Source of the DNA: Pseudocitrobacter corydidari
GTDB taxonomy: Bacteria; Pseudomonadota; Gammaproteobacteria; Enterobacterales; Enterobacteriaceae
Assembly (NCBI RefSeq): GCF_021172065.1
Contig: NZ_CP087880.1
Coordinates: 2,146,583-2,210,582 of the forward strand
DNA length: 64,000 bases
Reading direction: 5' to 3'
The notes beneath the pieces were generated by a model. The model saw nothing but the letters and a program-made list of their open reading frames with translations, did not search any database and was not told the DNA's origin. This document shows positions 1-9,484 of this stretch, piece after piece (position 1 is the stretch's first letter; the number at the start of each line of letters is the position of its first letter). Both the position numbers and the translations under genes were made by a program.

Positions 1-953
1 TCAGTAACTTCGATGAGGTGCTGGAAGCATGGGATACGCAGATTCGCTACTACACCCGTAAATCGATTGAGATTGAGTATGTGGTCGACACTATGCTTGA
101 AGAGAACGTGCACGATATTCTCTGCTCGGCGCTGGTTGATGACTGCATCGAGCGCGCGAAAAGCATCAAGCAAGGCGGCGCGAAATACGACTGGGTTTCC
201 GGGCTTCAGGTCGGTATCGCTAACCTCGGCAACAGCCTGGCGGCGGTGAAAAAACTGGTCTTCGATCAGGGGCTGATTGGGCAGCAGGAACTGGCGAAAG
301 CGCTGGCGGAAGATTACGAAGGGCTGACGCATGAACAGCTTCGTCAACGCCTGATCAACGGCGCGCCGAAGTACGGCAACGACGACGACAGCGTCGATAC
401 GCTGCTGACGCGCGCTTACCAGACCTATATCGACGAACTGAAGCAGTATCACAACCCGCGCTATGGCCGTGGCCCGATTGGCGGCAATTACTATGCGGGC
501 ACCTCGTCCATCTCGGCAAACGTGCCGTTTGGCGCACAAACCATGGCAACGCCGGATGGCCGTAAATCCAAAACGCCGCTGGCGGAAGGCGCAAGCCCGG
601 CTTCGGGTACTGACCATCTGGGTCCGACCGCGGTTATTAGCTCCGTAGGCAAGCTGCCGACCTCCGCAATCCTTGGCGGCGTGCTGCTGAACCAGAAGCT
701 GAACCCGGCGACGCTGGATAATGAGAGCGATAAACAGAAGTTGATGATGCTGCTGCGGACCTTCTTCGAAGTGCATAAAGGCTGGCATATTCAGTACAAC
801 ATCGTCTCCCGCGAAACGTTGCTGGAAGCAAAAAAACACCCGGATCAGTACCGCGACCTGGTGGTGCGCGTGGCAGGTTACTCGGCGTTCTTCACTGCCC
901 TGTCGCCGGATGCGCAGGACGATATCATCGCGCGTACGGAGCATACGCTGTAA
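1..953 (+). CDS. pflF: Glycyl radical enzyme PflF (YbiW), 3' part
   Basis: Putative formate acetyltransferase 3 of the pyruvate formate-lyase / glycerol dehydratase glycyl radical superfamily. The gene enters from the left edge; the frame is open from base 3 and about 317 C-terminal residues are present, against about 810 for the E. coli protein. The conserved glycyl radical loop is visible near the C-terminus as VRVAGYSAFF, where the glycine carries the radical installed by a PflE-type activating enzyme. The active-site cysteine lies upstream, outside the window. The true substrate of this family member is not settled; pyruvate formate-lyase activity is a family-level guess. It is followed by a REP pair and a strong terminator, so it ends its operon. 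Confidence 0.93.
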   Translation, partial: SNFDEVLEAWDTQIRYYTRKSIEIEYVVDTMLEENVHDILCSALVDDCIERAKSIKQGGAKYDWVSGLQVGIANLGNSLAAVKKLVFDQGLIGQQELAKALAEDYEGLTHEQLRQRLINGAPKYGNDDDSVDTLLTRAYQTYIDELKQYHNPRYGRGPIGGNYYAGTSSISANVPFGAQTMATPDGRKSKTPLAEGASPASGTDHLGPTAVISSVGKLPTSAILGGVLLNQKLNPATLDNESDKQKLMMLLRTFFEVHKGWHIQYNIVSRETLLEAKKHPDQYRDLVVRVAGYSAFFTALSPDAQDDIIARTEHTL

Positions 954-959
954 GCCCTT

Positions 960-1043
<84 letters not shown>

Positions 1044-1050
1044 GGTTTCA

Positions 1051-1074
1051 AGCCGGGGAAACCCGGCTTTTTTT
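1051..1074 (+). terminator. Rho-independent terminator after pflF
   Basis: The stem AGCCGGG / CCCGGCT with a GAAA-type loop is followed directly by a run of seven T. It sits right after the REP pair and before the Rpn-family gene. Confidence 0.9.
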
Positions 1075-1185
1075 ACGTCTTAGGGGCCGTTTTCCGAGTC
1101 GCCTCGCAGGATAATCACGCCAAAAACACATATCATTTTATGAGTGCTACAGTCCGCCCATCTTCAACAACCGGCACGGACCGCC

Positions 1186-2088
1186 ATGAAAACCAAATTT
1201 CCTGCCACGCCTCATGATGCGATTTTCAAAACGTTTTTGCGCCACGGTGAAACCGCGCGCGACTTTCTTGAAGCGCATCTGCCACCCTTTTTACGCCCCC
1301 ACTGCAACCTCGATACGCTTAAGCTCGAGCCCGAAAGTTTTCTCGATGAAAAACTGCGCTCACGCTATTCCGATGTGCTCTACTCTCTGCAAACCGGTAA
1401 CGGTGCAGGCTATATTTACGTCATCATCGAACACCAAAGCTCGCCGGACGATCATATGGCTTTTCGCCTGATGCGCTACGCCATCGCGGCGATGCAACGT
1501 CATCTGGATATCGGTCATAAAACCATTCCACTGGTCATTCCGATCCTGTTTTATCACGGCGAGGAAAGCCCCTATCCCCATTCAATGGACTGGATTGACG
1601 AGTTTGACGATCCGGAGCTGGCTCGCCAGGTTTTCTATAATGCCTTCCCGCTGGTGGATATCACCGTCACACCGGATGACGACATCATGCAGCATCGCAG
1701 AATGGCGCTGCTCGAGTTGCTACAAAAGCATATTCGCCAGCGCGACCTCTCAGGTTTGCTTGAGCAACTGGTGACCCTGTTACTGTTGGGATACACTACG
1801 GAAACGCAGCTAAAAGCGTTAGTGAGCTATATGTTCGTAGAAGGCAACACCGAGAACTGTAGCGCATTGCTTGAGAAACTGGCGCAGCGCGCGCCAAAGC
1901 ACAGGGAGACTCTGATGACAATTGCGGAACAGTTACATCAAAAGGGGCGTGAAGAAGGTCTATCTGAAGGCCAGCGTATCGCCGCGCAGCGCATCGCGCA
2001 AACGTTGCTCAAAGAAGGCCTTGATCGTGAAAAAGTCAGCGCGATCACCGGCGTAGCGGTGGAAGAATTGCAAACAACAGCACATTAA
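1186..2088 (+). CDS. Rpn family recombination-promoting nuclease / YhgA-like putative transposase
   Basis: A 300-residue member of the Rpn (YhgA-like, formerly 'putative transposase') family of PD-(D/E)xK endonucleases. In E. coli such proteins promote RecA-independent recombination and cleave DNA. The start PATPHDAIFKTFL is typical of the family. The nuclease core is visible as D63 (RYSDVLYSL) and E82-x-Q84 (VIIEHQS), where glutamine replaces the usual lysine as in other Rpn proteins. The C-terminal region, from about residue 255, is a helical tail with GREEGLSEGQRIAAQRIAQTLL. I chose ATG 1186 over an upstream in-frame start at 1144 because the family begins there. The gene is absent from this place in E. 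coli and is probably a small mobile insertion. Confidence 0.85.
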   Translation: MKTKFPATPHDAIFKTFLRHGETARDFLEAHLPPFLRPHCNLDTLKLEPESFLDEKLRSRYSDVLYSLQTGNGAGYIYVIIEHQSSPDDHMAFRLMRYAIAAMQRHLDIGHKTIPLVIPILFYHGEESPYPHSMDWIDEFDDPELARQVFYNAFPLVDITVTPDDDIMQHRRMALLELLQKHIRQRDLSGLLEQLVTLLLLGYTTETQLKALVSYMFVEGNTENCSALLEKLAQRAPKHRETLMTIAEQLHQKGREEGLSEGQRIAAQRIAQTLLKEGLDREKVSAITGVAVEELQTTAH

Positions 2089-2184
2089 CCCACGCCCTCA
2101 TACTTTCATATGAAATAAATTTGTGGTTTCGGTCACATTGTAATTAGAATGTTTCTGGTCGCAGTTACATCAGGAGCACTGAGT

Positions 2185-3000
2185 ATGACCGTTAAAGTTA
2201 TCGTCACCGATATGGACGGAACTTTTCTTAATGACGCCAAAAAGTACGATCGTGACCGTTTTCTGGCGCAGTTTGAACAGCTTCAACAGCGTGGCATTGA
2301 GTTCGTCGTTGCCAGCGGGAATCAGTATTACCAGCTCATCACCTTCTTCCCGGAAATCCAGAACCGCATCTCCTTCGTCGCTGAAAACGGCGCGCTGGTG
2401 TATGAGCACGGGCAACAGCTTTTCCACGGTGAACTGACCCATCACGAATCGCAAACAGTGATTGGCGAGCTGCTGAAGGATAAAACGCTCAACTTTGTGG
2501 CCTGCGGTCTGGAAAGCGCGTATGTCAGCGAAAACGCGCCCGATGAGTTTGTGGCGCTGATGTCAAAGCACTACTACCGCCTCAAGCGCGTCGCCCGTTA
2601 TACGGATATCGACGATAAGCTGTTTAAATTCTCGCTCAACTTACCCGATGAACAGATTCCTCTGTTGATTGATAAACTGCGTGTCTCCCTCGACGGCGTG
2701 ATGAAGCCGGTCACCAGCGGCTTTGGTTTTATCGATCTGATTATTCCTGGCCTGCATAAAGCCAACGGCATCAGCCGTCTGCTCAAGCGCTGGGATGTCT
2801 CACCGCAGGCGTGCGTGGCGATTGGCGACAGCGGCAACGATGCCGAGATGCTGAAGCTGGTGAAATACGCGTTTGCGATGGAAAATGCTGCCGAGAGCAT
2901 TAAATCGATTGCCGATTATCAAACGGATGACAACAATCATCACGGCGCGTTAAATGTTATTCAGGCCGTGCTGGATAAAACCGGCCCCTTCCAGGCGTAA
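2185..3000 (+). CDS. ybiV: HAD superfamily sugar phosphatase YbiV
   Basis: Cof-type (class IIB cap) HAD phosphatase of 271 residues, the same length as E. coli YbiV, which hydrolyses small sugar phosphates such as fructose 1-phosphate and ribose 5-phosphate. Motif I is DMDGTF with nucleophile D9 and acid/base D11. Motif IV is [10 protein letters not shown] near residue 214, binding Mg2+. ATG 2185 is preceded by AGGAG at 2172-2176. It is a soluble cytoplasmic enzyme, monocistronic here, with a REP unit after it. Confidence 0.95.
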   Translation: MTVKVIVTDMDGTFLNDAKKYDRDRFLAQFEQLQQRGIEFVVASGNQYYQLITFFPEIQNRISFVAENGALVYEHGQQLFHGELTHHESQTVIGELLKDKTLNFVACGLESAYVSENAPDEFVALMSKHYYRLKRVARYTDIDDKLFKFSLNLPDEQIPLLIDKLRVSLDGVMKPVTSGFGFIDLIIPGLHKANGISRLLKRWDVSPQACVAIGDSGNDAEMLKLVKYAFAMENAAESIKSIADYQTDDNNHHGALNVIQAVLDKTGPFQA

Positions 3001-3020
3001 GCCTGTCCCACCCGTATAGT

Positions 3021-3052
3021 GCCGGATGGCGGCTTTGCCTTATCCGGCCTAC
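3021..3052. repeat. Single REP unit after ybiV
   Basis: Imperfect palindrome GCCGGATGGCGG...TTATCCGGCCTAC, a classic REP core, in the ybiV-ybiU gap. Confidence 0.85.
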
Positions 3053-3163
3053 CGATCCCTGCCGAATCAACCAGCAACATTTTAAACTTGCATTAACTTA
3101 TTTTTAACTTAAAGTATCACTTGTAATCACTTTTACTTTCGAATGAAAGATTGCGAGGTTGAT

Positions 3164-4429
3164 ATGGCTCTTACCTTTACCCACGACACGCTGCCTGCCG
3201 ATCCGAAATTAGCGATTCGCCAGATGAAGGCCGCACTGCGCGCGCAACTTGGTGATGTGCAGCAGGTTTTCGATAAGCTGACCGCAAAAATTGAAGCCCG
3301 CGTTGCCGACATTGAGGCACGAAAAGCGCAGGGTCTGCCGATATGGCCGGAGATCCCATTTAATGAAATTGCATCGGGCAACATCAGCGACGCCACTCGC
3401 GAAGAGATCAAGCGACGCGGTTGTGCGGTAATCAAAGGCCACTTCCCGCGCGAGCAGGCGTTGGCGTGGGATCGCGCCATGCTGGATTACCTGGATGCCA
3501 ACCGCTTTGATGATGTCTACAAAGGCCCTGGCGACAGCTTCTTTGGCTCGCTGGAGGCGTCGCGCCCGGAAATCTACCCGATCTACTGGTCACAGGCACA
3601 GATGCAGGCCCGACAGAGCGACAATATGGCCGCCGTGCAATCGTTCCTGAACCGTCTGTGGCAGGTCGAGAGCAACGGCAAACAGTGGTTTAACCCGGAC
3701 GTCAGCGTGATTTATCCCGATCGTATTCGCCGCCGCCCGCCGGGCACCACCTCGAAAGGCCTGGGCGCACATACGGATTCCGGCGCGCTGGAGCGCTGGC
3801 TGCTGCCCGCCTATCAACAGGTTTTTGCCAATGTGTTCAACGGCAGGATTGACGAATACGATCCCTGGAATGCGGCGCACCGCACCGACGTGGAAGAGTA
3901 CACCGTCGATAACACCACCAAATGCTCCGTCTTCCGCACCTTCCAGGGCTGGACCGCGCTCTCGGATATGATTGCCGATCAAGGCCTGCTCCACGTGGTG
4001 CCAATCCCGGAAGCGATGGCTTACGTGTTGTTGCGTCCGCTGCTTGATGATGTGCCGGAAGATGAGCTGTGCGGCGTTGCGCCAGGCAGAGTATTGCCAA
4101 TTTCCGAAAAGTGGCATCCCTTGCTTATCAAGGCGCTGACTTCAATTCCGGCGGTGGAAGCCGGTGATTCCGTATGGTGGCACTGCGATGTTATTCACGC
4201 CGTCGCACCGGTGGAAAATCAGCAAGGCTGGGGCAACGTGATGTATATCCCCGCCGCGCCAATGTGTGAGAAAAACCTCGCCTACGCCCACAAAGTGCGG
4301 GCTGCGCTGGAGAAAGGTGCTTCGCCGGGTGACTTCCCGCGCGAAGACTACGAAGTTAGCTGGGAAGGCCGCTTTACCCTTAACGACCTGAATATTCACG
4401 GCAAACGCGCGCTGGGCATGGCAGATTGA
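3164..4429 (+). CDS. ybiU: DUF1479 protein YbiU, putative Fe(II)/2-oxoglutarate-type dioxygenase
   Basis: A 421-residue protein, the same length as E. coli YbiU and colinear with it throughout. The family (DUF1479) has a double-stranded beta-helix fold. The motif GAHTDSGALERW gives a candidate H-x-D metal pair and WWHCDVIHAVAP a candidate distal histidine, in keeping with a non-haem iron oxygenase. No substrate is established. ATG 3164 matches the E. coli start; an earlier in-frame ATG at 3143 would add seven residues not found in the homologue. Its 3' end overlaps the convergent LacI-type gene by 34 bp. Confidence 0.93.
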   Translation: MALTFTHDTLPADPKLAIRQMKAALRAQLGDVQQVFDKLTAKIEARVADIEARKAQGLPIWPEIPFNEIASGNISDATREEIKRRGCAVIKGHFPREQALAWDRAMLDYLDANRFDDVYKGPGDSFFGSLEASRPEIYPIYWSQAQMQARQSDNMAAVQSFLNRLWQVESNGKQWFNPDVSVIYPDRIRRRPPGTTSKGLGAHTDSGALERWLLPAYQQVFANVFNGRIDEYDPWNAAHRTDVEEYTVDNTTKCSVFRTFQGWTALSDMIADQGLLHVVPIPEAMAYVLLRPLLDDVPEDELCGVAPGRVLPISEKWHPLLIKALTSIPAVEAGDSVWWHCDVIHAVAPVENQQGWGNVMYIPAAPMCEKNLAYAHKVRAALEKGASPGDFPREDYEVSWEGRFTLNDLNIHGKRALGMAD

Positions 4430-5499
4430 TTGTCATATAGCCCTTCACGATCGACGGCGGTGTGCCCTTTGCCGGGGCGCACTCGTCGTACCGATTCCCG
4501 CACGGCTAAGCGCCCATGCAGCAGCAGCGAACCAACCGGTGCATCCGGGCGAATCAGCCGTTGTTGCAGCATCTGCACTGCTTCACTGCCCAACTCATCG
4601 CGCGGAACATGTACTGCGGTCAGCGGAACATCTTCGATGGCCGCCAGATTAAAACCATCAATGCTCATCACCGAGATGTCCTGCGGCACACGCAGGCCGC
4701 GCTGACGCAGGGCGTTAATGGCCCCGGCCGCCATAAAATCACTCCCCACCAGCAACGCTGTCGGCAGGTTTTGCCCTTTACGCGTATCCAGCCACTCACC
4801 TACTCGCTCTTCCGTGGCTTTGGCACTGAAGCTGTTGATGTTCAGCAGGTCTCTGTCGTGCTGAAAATGCAGATTATGCTGCGCCCAGGATTCACGAATG
4901 CCCGCCAGCCGCTGTTCCATGGTGTAACGGCGCAGGCACATCACATTCAGCACTTCCCTATGGCCCATTTCAAACAAATAGCGGGCAGCAAATGCGCCAA
5001 TCATGCGGTGATCCGGCGCGATCGCCGGCAAACGCATGCGCTCATCGCGACAGTTGATCAACACACAAGGTTTGCCAAGATCGGCGGCCAGATCGTGGAT
5101 ATGCGGATCGTCAATACCGAGCAGGATCGCCGCCTGGGTTTCCGCTTCGTTCATCCGCGAGAGAAACAGCGTCGGGTCGCTGTCATTTTCTTCCAGCGGA
5201 CAGTAGCGCAGGCGGACTTCGTGCGGGGCAAGCGCTTTGCTGATGCTCTGGATCACGCGGTAGTAAAAGATATCCGAACGTTCGTCGAAAGCGCGCGGCG
5301 GCGCAAAGACCATCAGACTGTTGAGCAGCAAACGCCCCGCAGCCATGCCGTCCATCACCCCCAGTTCGCGCGCCGCGTTCAGTACCAGCTCACGCGCGCG
5401 CGGGCTGGTGTTGGCTTTTCCTGCCAGCACACGCGAAACGGTACTGGCAGAAAGCCCGGTGCGCCGGGCAATTTCGGCAATTTTCAGCTTCTTTTCCAT
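4396..5499 (-). CDS. LacI/GalR family transcriptional regulator
   Basis: A 367-residue repressor-type regulator. The N-terminal helix-turn-helix reads KIAEIARRTGLSASTVSRVLAGK (residues about 5-27), followed by the hinge and a periplasmic-binding-protein-like effector domain. The C-terminal part has the family sequence SVMSIDGFN and the PLTAVHVPRDELG region. ATG 5499 is chosen because the HTH follows directly; the longer open frame upstream is AT-rich leader. It is transcribed away from the MFS and GH31 genes and very likely controls them, sensing a sugar. An inverted repeat, ATGAAA-gaat-TTTCAT at 5525-5540, lies in its own leader and could be an operator. The locus is not found here in E. coli. 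Confidence 0.88.
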   Translation of the reverse strand: MEKKLKIAEIARRTGLSASTVSRVLAGKANTSPRARELVLNAARELGVMDGMAAGRLLLNSLMVFAPPRAFDERSDIFYYRVIQSISKALAPHEVRLRYCPLEENDSDPTLFLSRMNEAETQAAILLGIDDPHIHDLAADLGKPCVLINCRDERMRLPAIAPDHRMIGAFAARYLFEMGHREVLNVMCLRRYTMEQRLAGIRESWAQHNLHFQHDRDLLNINSFSAKATEERVGEWLDTRKGQNLPTALLVGSDFMAAGAINALRQRGLRVPQDISVMSIDGFNLAAIEDVPLTAVHVPRDELGSEAVQMLQQRLIRPDAPVGSLLLHGRLAVRESVRRVRPGKGHTAVDREGLYDNQSAMPSARLP

Positions 5500-5524
5500 T
5501 TTGTGATCCGACTCAAATTCGCGA

Positions 5525-5540
5525 ATGAAAGAATTTTCAT
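5525..5540. promoter_or_regulatory. Candidate operator in the LacI-type / MFS divergent region
   Basis: Perfect 6+6 inverted repeat ATGAAA-gaat-TTTCAT, 26 bp upstream of the LacI-type start codon. A second inverted repeat, CAACTC-tccacg-GAGTTG at 5745-5762, lies in the MFS leader. Either could bind the regulator; symmetry is the only evidence. Confidence 0.35.
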
Positions 5541-5798
5541 AGGGCAGAAACCCTATGTAATAAGGCCTGAGACAGGCATTCATAATGTATCTCAGCCACT
5601 CATGAAAAAACGTGCACAAAACCCGCTTTCCCTGGCTTTTTTTGTCTCTTAGTCTGAATTGGTAGAACAACTTCCATACAAGCATAGCGGAAGTGTCTAA
5701 AACTAAATAATAAGTATATCAAACGGTTAATTAGATTGGTGTGACAACTCTCCACGGAGTTGCCCCACCTTACCCTACAAAATTCTGTGGAGATCCCT

Positions 5799-7100
5799 AT
5801 GAGTCAGGGCATCAATAACGATATGACCGTCAGCAAAACCCGTCGGGTGGTGAAAAACCTGCGCTGGTGGATGCTGATCCTGTTTTTACTTGGCGTAACC
5901 GTCAACTACATCACCCGTAATTCGCTGGGTATTCTGGCGCCTGAACTGAAAACCAGCCTCGGCATCACCACCGAGCAATACTCCTGGATAGTCGGCGCAT
6001 TCCAAATTGCCTATACCCTCTTCCAGCCACTGTGCGGATGGTTAATCGACGTTATCGGCCTGAAGCTCGGCTTTATGATTTGCGCATCCCTCTGGGCGTT
6101 GGCCTGCCTGCTGCACGCCGGGGCCGGAAGCTGGCTGCATCTGGCGATACTGCGTTTCTTTATGGGTGGCGCGGAAGCGGCAGCGACGCCCGCCAACGCC
6201 AAAACGATTGGCGAATGGTTCCCGAAAACCGAGCGCCCGATTGCCTCTGGCTGGGCTGGCGTGGGCTTCTCCATTGGCGCGATGCTGGCGCCGCCGATTA
6301 TCTATTTTGCGCACGCGTCGTTTGGCTGGCAGGGCGCGTTTATGTTTACCGGCGTGCTGGCGATGCTGTGGGTGGTGCTGTGGTGGGCGTTCTACCATAA
6401 CCCGGAAAAACATCCGAATCTGAGTAAAAGCGAGCTGGAGTATATCCGTCAGGATAACGAAGCGCCGCCGGTCAAACTCCCGTTCTTTACCGCGCTGAAA
6501 ACTGTCGGCAAAAACAAACGCTTTTACGGTATCGCCATCCCTGCATTTATGGCCGAACCGGCCTGGGCGGTGTTCAGCTTCTGGATGCCGCTCTACTTCG
6601 CAAAACAGTACAACATGGATCTCAAGCAGATCGCCCTCTTCGCCTGGCTGCCGTTTCTGGCGGCAGATCTCGGCAGCGTGGCGAGCGGCTATTTAACCCG
6701 GCTTTATAAGCGTCTGTTTGGCTTCTCCCGCGTCAACTCCACCGTCGCCAGCTCCGTCACCGGCGCATTCATGATGATTTCGCTGGCGGTAGTCGCCATC
6801 ACGAAAGATCCAATTATAGCCGTGGTGCTGATGTCCATCGGCGGCTTCGGTCACCAGATCATCTCCTGCATGCTCAGCGCCCTGGTGGTCGAGTCTTTCG
6901 ATAAAGGCCAGATGGCAACCGTTAACGGCATGCGCGGCTCGGCGGCCTGGATCGCCAGCTTCCTCTTTTCCCTGATTATCGGGGTGACCGCCGACAAAAT
7001 CGGCTTTAACCCGCTGTTTGTCGCCATGGGTATCTTCGACCTGATCGGCGCCTGTTTCCTGGTGGCATTTATTGCTGAACGTCGCGCTAAACGCGCCTGA
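5799..7100 (+). CDS. MFS transporter, anion:cation symporter / hexuronate (ExuT-like) family
   Basis: A 433-residue inner-membrane permease with 12 predicted hydrophobic segments. The N-terminal half resembles ACS-family hexuronate and sugar-acid symporters: VNYITRNSLGILAPEL in TM1, WIVGAFQIAYTLFQPLCGWLIDVIGLKLGF in the TM2 to loop 2-3 region, and the GGAEAAATPANAKTIGEWFP segment. ATG 5799 follows GGAG. The GH31 gene starts 14 bp after its stop, so the two form an operon, with a divergent LacI-type regulator upstream. It probably imports the oligosaccharide or glycoside that the GH31 enzyme cleaves. The substrate cannot be read from the sequence. Confidence 0.88.
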   Translation: MSQGINNDMTVSKTRRVVKNLRWWMLILFLLGVTVNYITRNSLGILAPELKTSLGITTEQYSWIVGAFQIAYTLFQPLCGWLIDVIGLKLGFMICASLWALACLLHAGAGSWLHLAILRFFMGGAEAAATPANAKTIGEWFPKTERPIASGWAGVGFSIGAMLAPPIIYFAHASFGWQGAFMFTGVLAMLWVVLWWAFYHNPEKHPNLSKSELEYIRQDNEAPPVKLPFFTALKTVGKNKRFYGIAIPAFMAEPAWAVFSFWMPLYFAKQYNMDLKQIALFAWLPFLAADLGSVASGYLTRLYKRLFGFSRVNSTVASSVTGAFMMISLAVVAITKDPIIAVVLMSIGGFGHQIISCMLSALVVESFDKGQMATVNGMRGSAAWIASFLFSLIIGVTADKIGFNPLFVAMGIFDLIGACFLVAFIAERRAKRA

Positions 7101-7114
7101 GAGTGGATGTAAAA

Positions 7115-9484
7115 ATGAAAACGTTGAAAAACTGGACCCTGCAAAAGCAATCTGACCACCACGTTGAACTGCTGGTCGATAGCCAGCACACCCTGTGTGT
7201 GTACGTGCTGGAAGAGAATCTGTTCCGCGTGCTGATTAAACGCAAAGGCGAGCTGGCGCTGGACAGAACCTGGAGCATCGCTCCCCAGCAGGATGTACCG
7301 TGGGAAGGGCGACATCGCGAAGATCTCAGCGGCTTTACCCTGCCCGGCTGGACGCTGACCGAGCAGGATGGCACCGTCATCGTCGCCACCGACTCCCTGC
7401 GCGCGACCGTCCACCAGCCGCTGTGGCTGGAGTGGCACTATCGCAATGCCGAAGGCGAATGGCAGCCGTTAGTCAACGATCGCCCCACCAGCGCCTATCT
7501 GTTGAACGCCCACGGCGACGGCGTGGCGCACTATCAAAGCCGTCGCAAAGATGAGCGTTTTTATGGCCTGGGCGATAAAGCGGGCGACCTGCAACGCAAC
7601 GGTAAACGCTATGAGATGCGTAACCTGGACGCGATGGGCTACAACGCCGTCAGCACCGACCCGCTCTACAAACATATTCCGTTCACCATTACGCGCCGCG
7701 ACGATATCAGTTTCGGCCTGTTTTACGACAACCTGAGCAGCTGCTGGCTGGACCTTGGTAATGAGATCGATAACTACCACACCGCGTACCGTCGCTGGCA
7801 GGCGGAAGCGGGCGATATCGATTACTACATCTTTACCGGCGAGCGCGTGCTCGACGTCACCAAAGCGTTTGTGCGCCTGACTGGCAAAACCCTGTTCGGG
7901 CCGAAATGGAGCCTGGGTTACAGCGGTTCCACTATGCACTACACCGATGCGCCGGATGCGCAAAATCAGCTGATGAACTTTATCCGCCTGTGCAACGAGC
8001 ACGCTATTCCGTGTGACTCGTTCCAGCTTTCGTCCGGCTATACCTCGATCAACGGTAAGCGCTACGTCTTCAACTGGAACTATGACAAGGTGCCGCAGCC
8101 GAAAGTGATGAGCCAGGCGTTTCACGATGCCGGGCTGCATCTGGCGGCCAACATCAAACCGTGTCTGTTGCAGGATCATCCGCGTTATGAAGAGGTGGCG
8201 GCAAAAGGGTTGTTCATTGGTGATTCTGAAAGCGATGCGCCGGAACGCTCCAGTTTCTGGGATGACGAAGGTTCCCACCTCGATTTCACCAACCCACAAA
8301 CCGTTAACTGGTGGAAAGACGGCGTCACCACACAGCTGCTGGAGATGGGGATCGACTCCACCTGGAATGACAACAACGAATTTGAAGTGTGGGACGGGGA
8401 AGCGCGCTGCCACGGTTTCGGCCAGCAAATCGCCATCAAACACATCCGCCCGGTGATGCCGCTGCTGATGATGCGCGCCTCGCTGGAAGCGCAGCAGCAG
8501 TTTGCGCCGAACAAGCGCCCTTACCTTATCTCTCGCTCCGGCTGCGCAGGGATGCAGCGTTACGTACAAACCTGGAGCGGCGATAACCGCACCAACTGGG
8601 ACACCCTACGCTATAACACGCGGATGGGCCTTGGGATGAGCCTCTCTGGCCTCTATAACCTGGGCCATGACGTCGGCGGCTTCTCCGGCGATAAACCAGA
8701 CCCGGAGCTGTTTGTCCGCTGGGTCCAGAACGGGGTGATGCACCCACGCTTTACCATTCACTCATGGAATGACGATCACACGGTCAACGAACCGTGGATG
8801 TATCCGGCAGTTACCCCGGCGATTCGCAGCGCCATTGAACTGCGCTATCGCCTGCTGCCGTACTTCTACACCCTGCTGTGGCAATCTCACGCAGATGACG
8901 AACCGATGCTGCGCCCGACCTTCCTCGACCACGAGCACGACGCGCAAACTTTCGAGGAGTGCGATGACTTCCTGCTGGGGCGCGATTTACTGGTCGCAAG
9001 CGTGGTTGAACCCGGACAGCGCGAGCGCCGCGTCTGGCTGCCTGATAACGAAACCGGCTGGTACGATTTTTACACCGAAGAGTGGTTCTCCGGCGGGCAG
9101 TGGATAACCCGCGATGCGCCGCTGGAAAAACTGCCGCTGCTGGTCCGCGCCGGGGCCGCCCTGCCGGTGAGCGAGCGCATCACTTTTGTCAGCGCCAAAG
9201 ACGATGATACACGTGAACTGAAACTCTTCCCGGTAAAAGGTGTGGGCACCACATCCGGCCTGTTGTTCGAAGATGACGGTGAGTCGTGGGGTTATCAGAA
9301 CGGGAATGCGCTGTGGGTAGAATGGGAAATGACGTGCAATGGCACCACCATCGATCTCACGATTAACACCCGCGGCGACTATCGCCCGGCATGGAAAACG
9401 TTAACAATTTCTCTGCCGAAGGATGAGAAACGTCACCTGCGTATCAACGGCCAGTTAATTGACGCATGGAAATTCGCGGAATAA
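7115..9484 (+). CDS. Glycoside hydrolase family 31 (alpha-glucosidase / alpha-xylosidase type)
   Basis: A 789-residue GH31 enzyme with an N-terminal beta-sandwich, a (beta/alpha)8 barrel and C-terminal beta domains. The catalytic nucleophile is D419 in the STWNDNNEF motif, corresponding to WxDMNE in the family. The acid/base is D490 in TWSGDNRTNWD. There is no signal peptide, so it acts in the cytoplasm on imported alpha-glycosides. Length and layout are close to YicI-type alpha-xylosidases, but the exact glycoside is unknown. ATG 7115 is preferred to an in-frame GTG at 7103. It is co-transcribed with the MFS gene. Confidence 0.9.
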   Translation: MKTLKNWTLQKQSDHHVELLVDSQHTLCVYVLEENLFRVLIKRKGELALDRTWSIAPQQDVPWEGRHREDLSGFTLPGWTLTEQDGTVIVATDSLRATVHQPLWLEWHYRNAEGEWQPLVNDRPTSAYLLNAHGDGVAHYQSRRKDERFYGLGDKAGDLQRNGKRYEMRNLDAMGYNAVSTDPLYKHIPFTITRRDDISFGLFYDNLSSCWLDLGNEIDNYHTAYRRWQAEAGDIDYYIFTGERVLDVTKAFVRLTGKTLFGPKWSLGYSGSTMHYTDAPDAQNQLMNFIRLCNEHAIPCDSFQLSSGYTSINGKRYVFNWNYDKVPQPKVMSQAFHDAGLHLAANIKPCLLQDHPRYEEVAAKGLFIGDSESDAPERSSFWDDEGSHLDFTNPQTVNWWKDGVTTQLLEMGIDSTWNDNNEFEVWDGEARCHGFGQQIAIKHIRPVMPLLMMRASLEAQQQFAPNKRPYLISRSGCAGMQRYVQTWSGDNRTNWDTLRYNTRMGLGMSLSGLYNLGHDVGGFSGDKPDPELFVRWVQNGVMHPRFTIHSWNDDHTVNEPWMYPAVTPAIRSAIELRYRLLPYFYTLLWQSHADDEPMLRPTFLDHEHDAQTFEECDDFLLGRDLLVASVVEPGQRERRVWLPDNETGWYDFYTEEWFSGGQWITRDAPLEKLPLLVRAGAALPVSERITFVSAKDDDTRELKLFPVKGVGTTSGLLFEDDGESWGYQNGNALWVEWEMTCNGTTIDLTINTRGDYRPAWKTLTISLPKDEKRHLRINGQLIDAWKFAE

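Noticed and set aside
4516..5652. Open frame of 378 codons on the plus strand, antisense to the LacI-type gene
   Set aside because: It is a shadow of a high-GC coding frame: low-complexity composition rich in Arg, Gln and His, and no family resemblance, while the minus strand carries a clear LacI protein.
7469..8569. Open frame of 366 codons on the minus strand within the GH31 gene
   Set aside because: Antisense shadow; composition rich in Val, Ala, Arg and no ribosome binding site or family motif.
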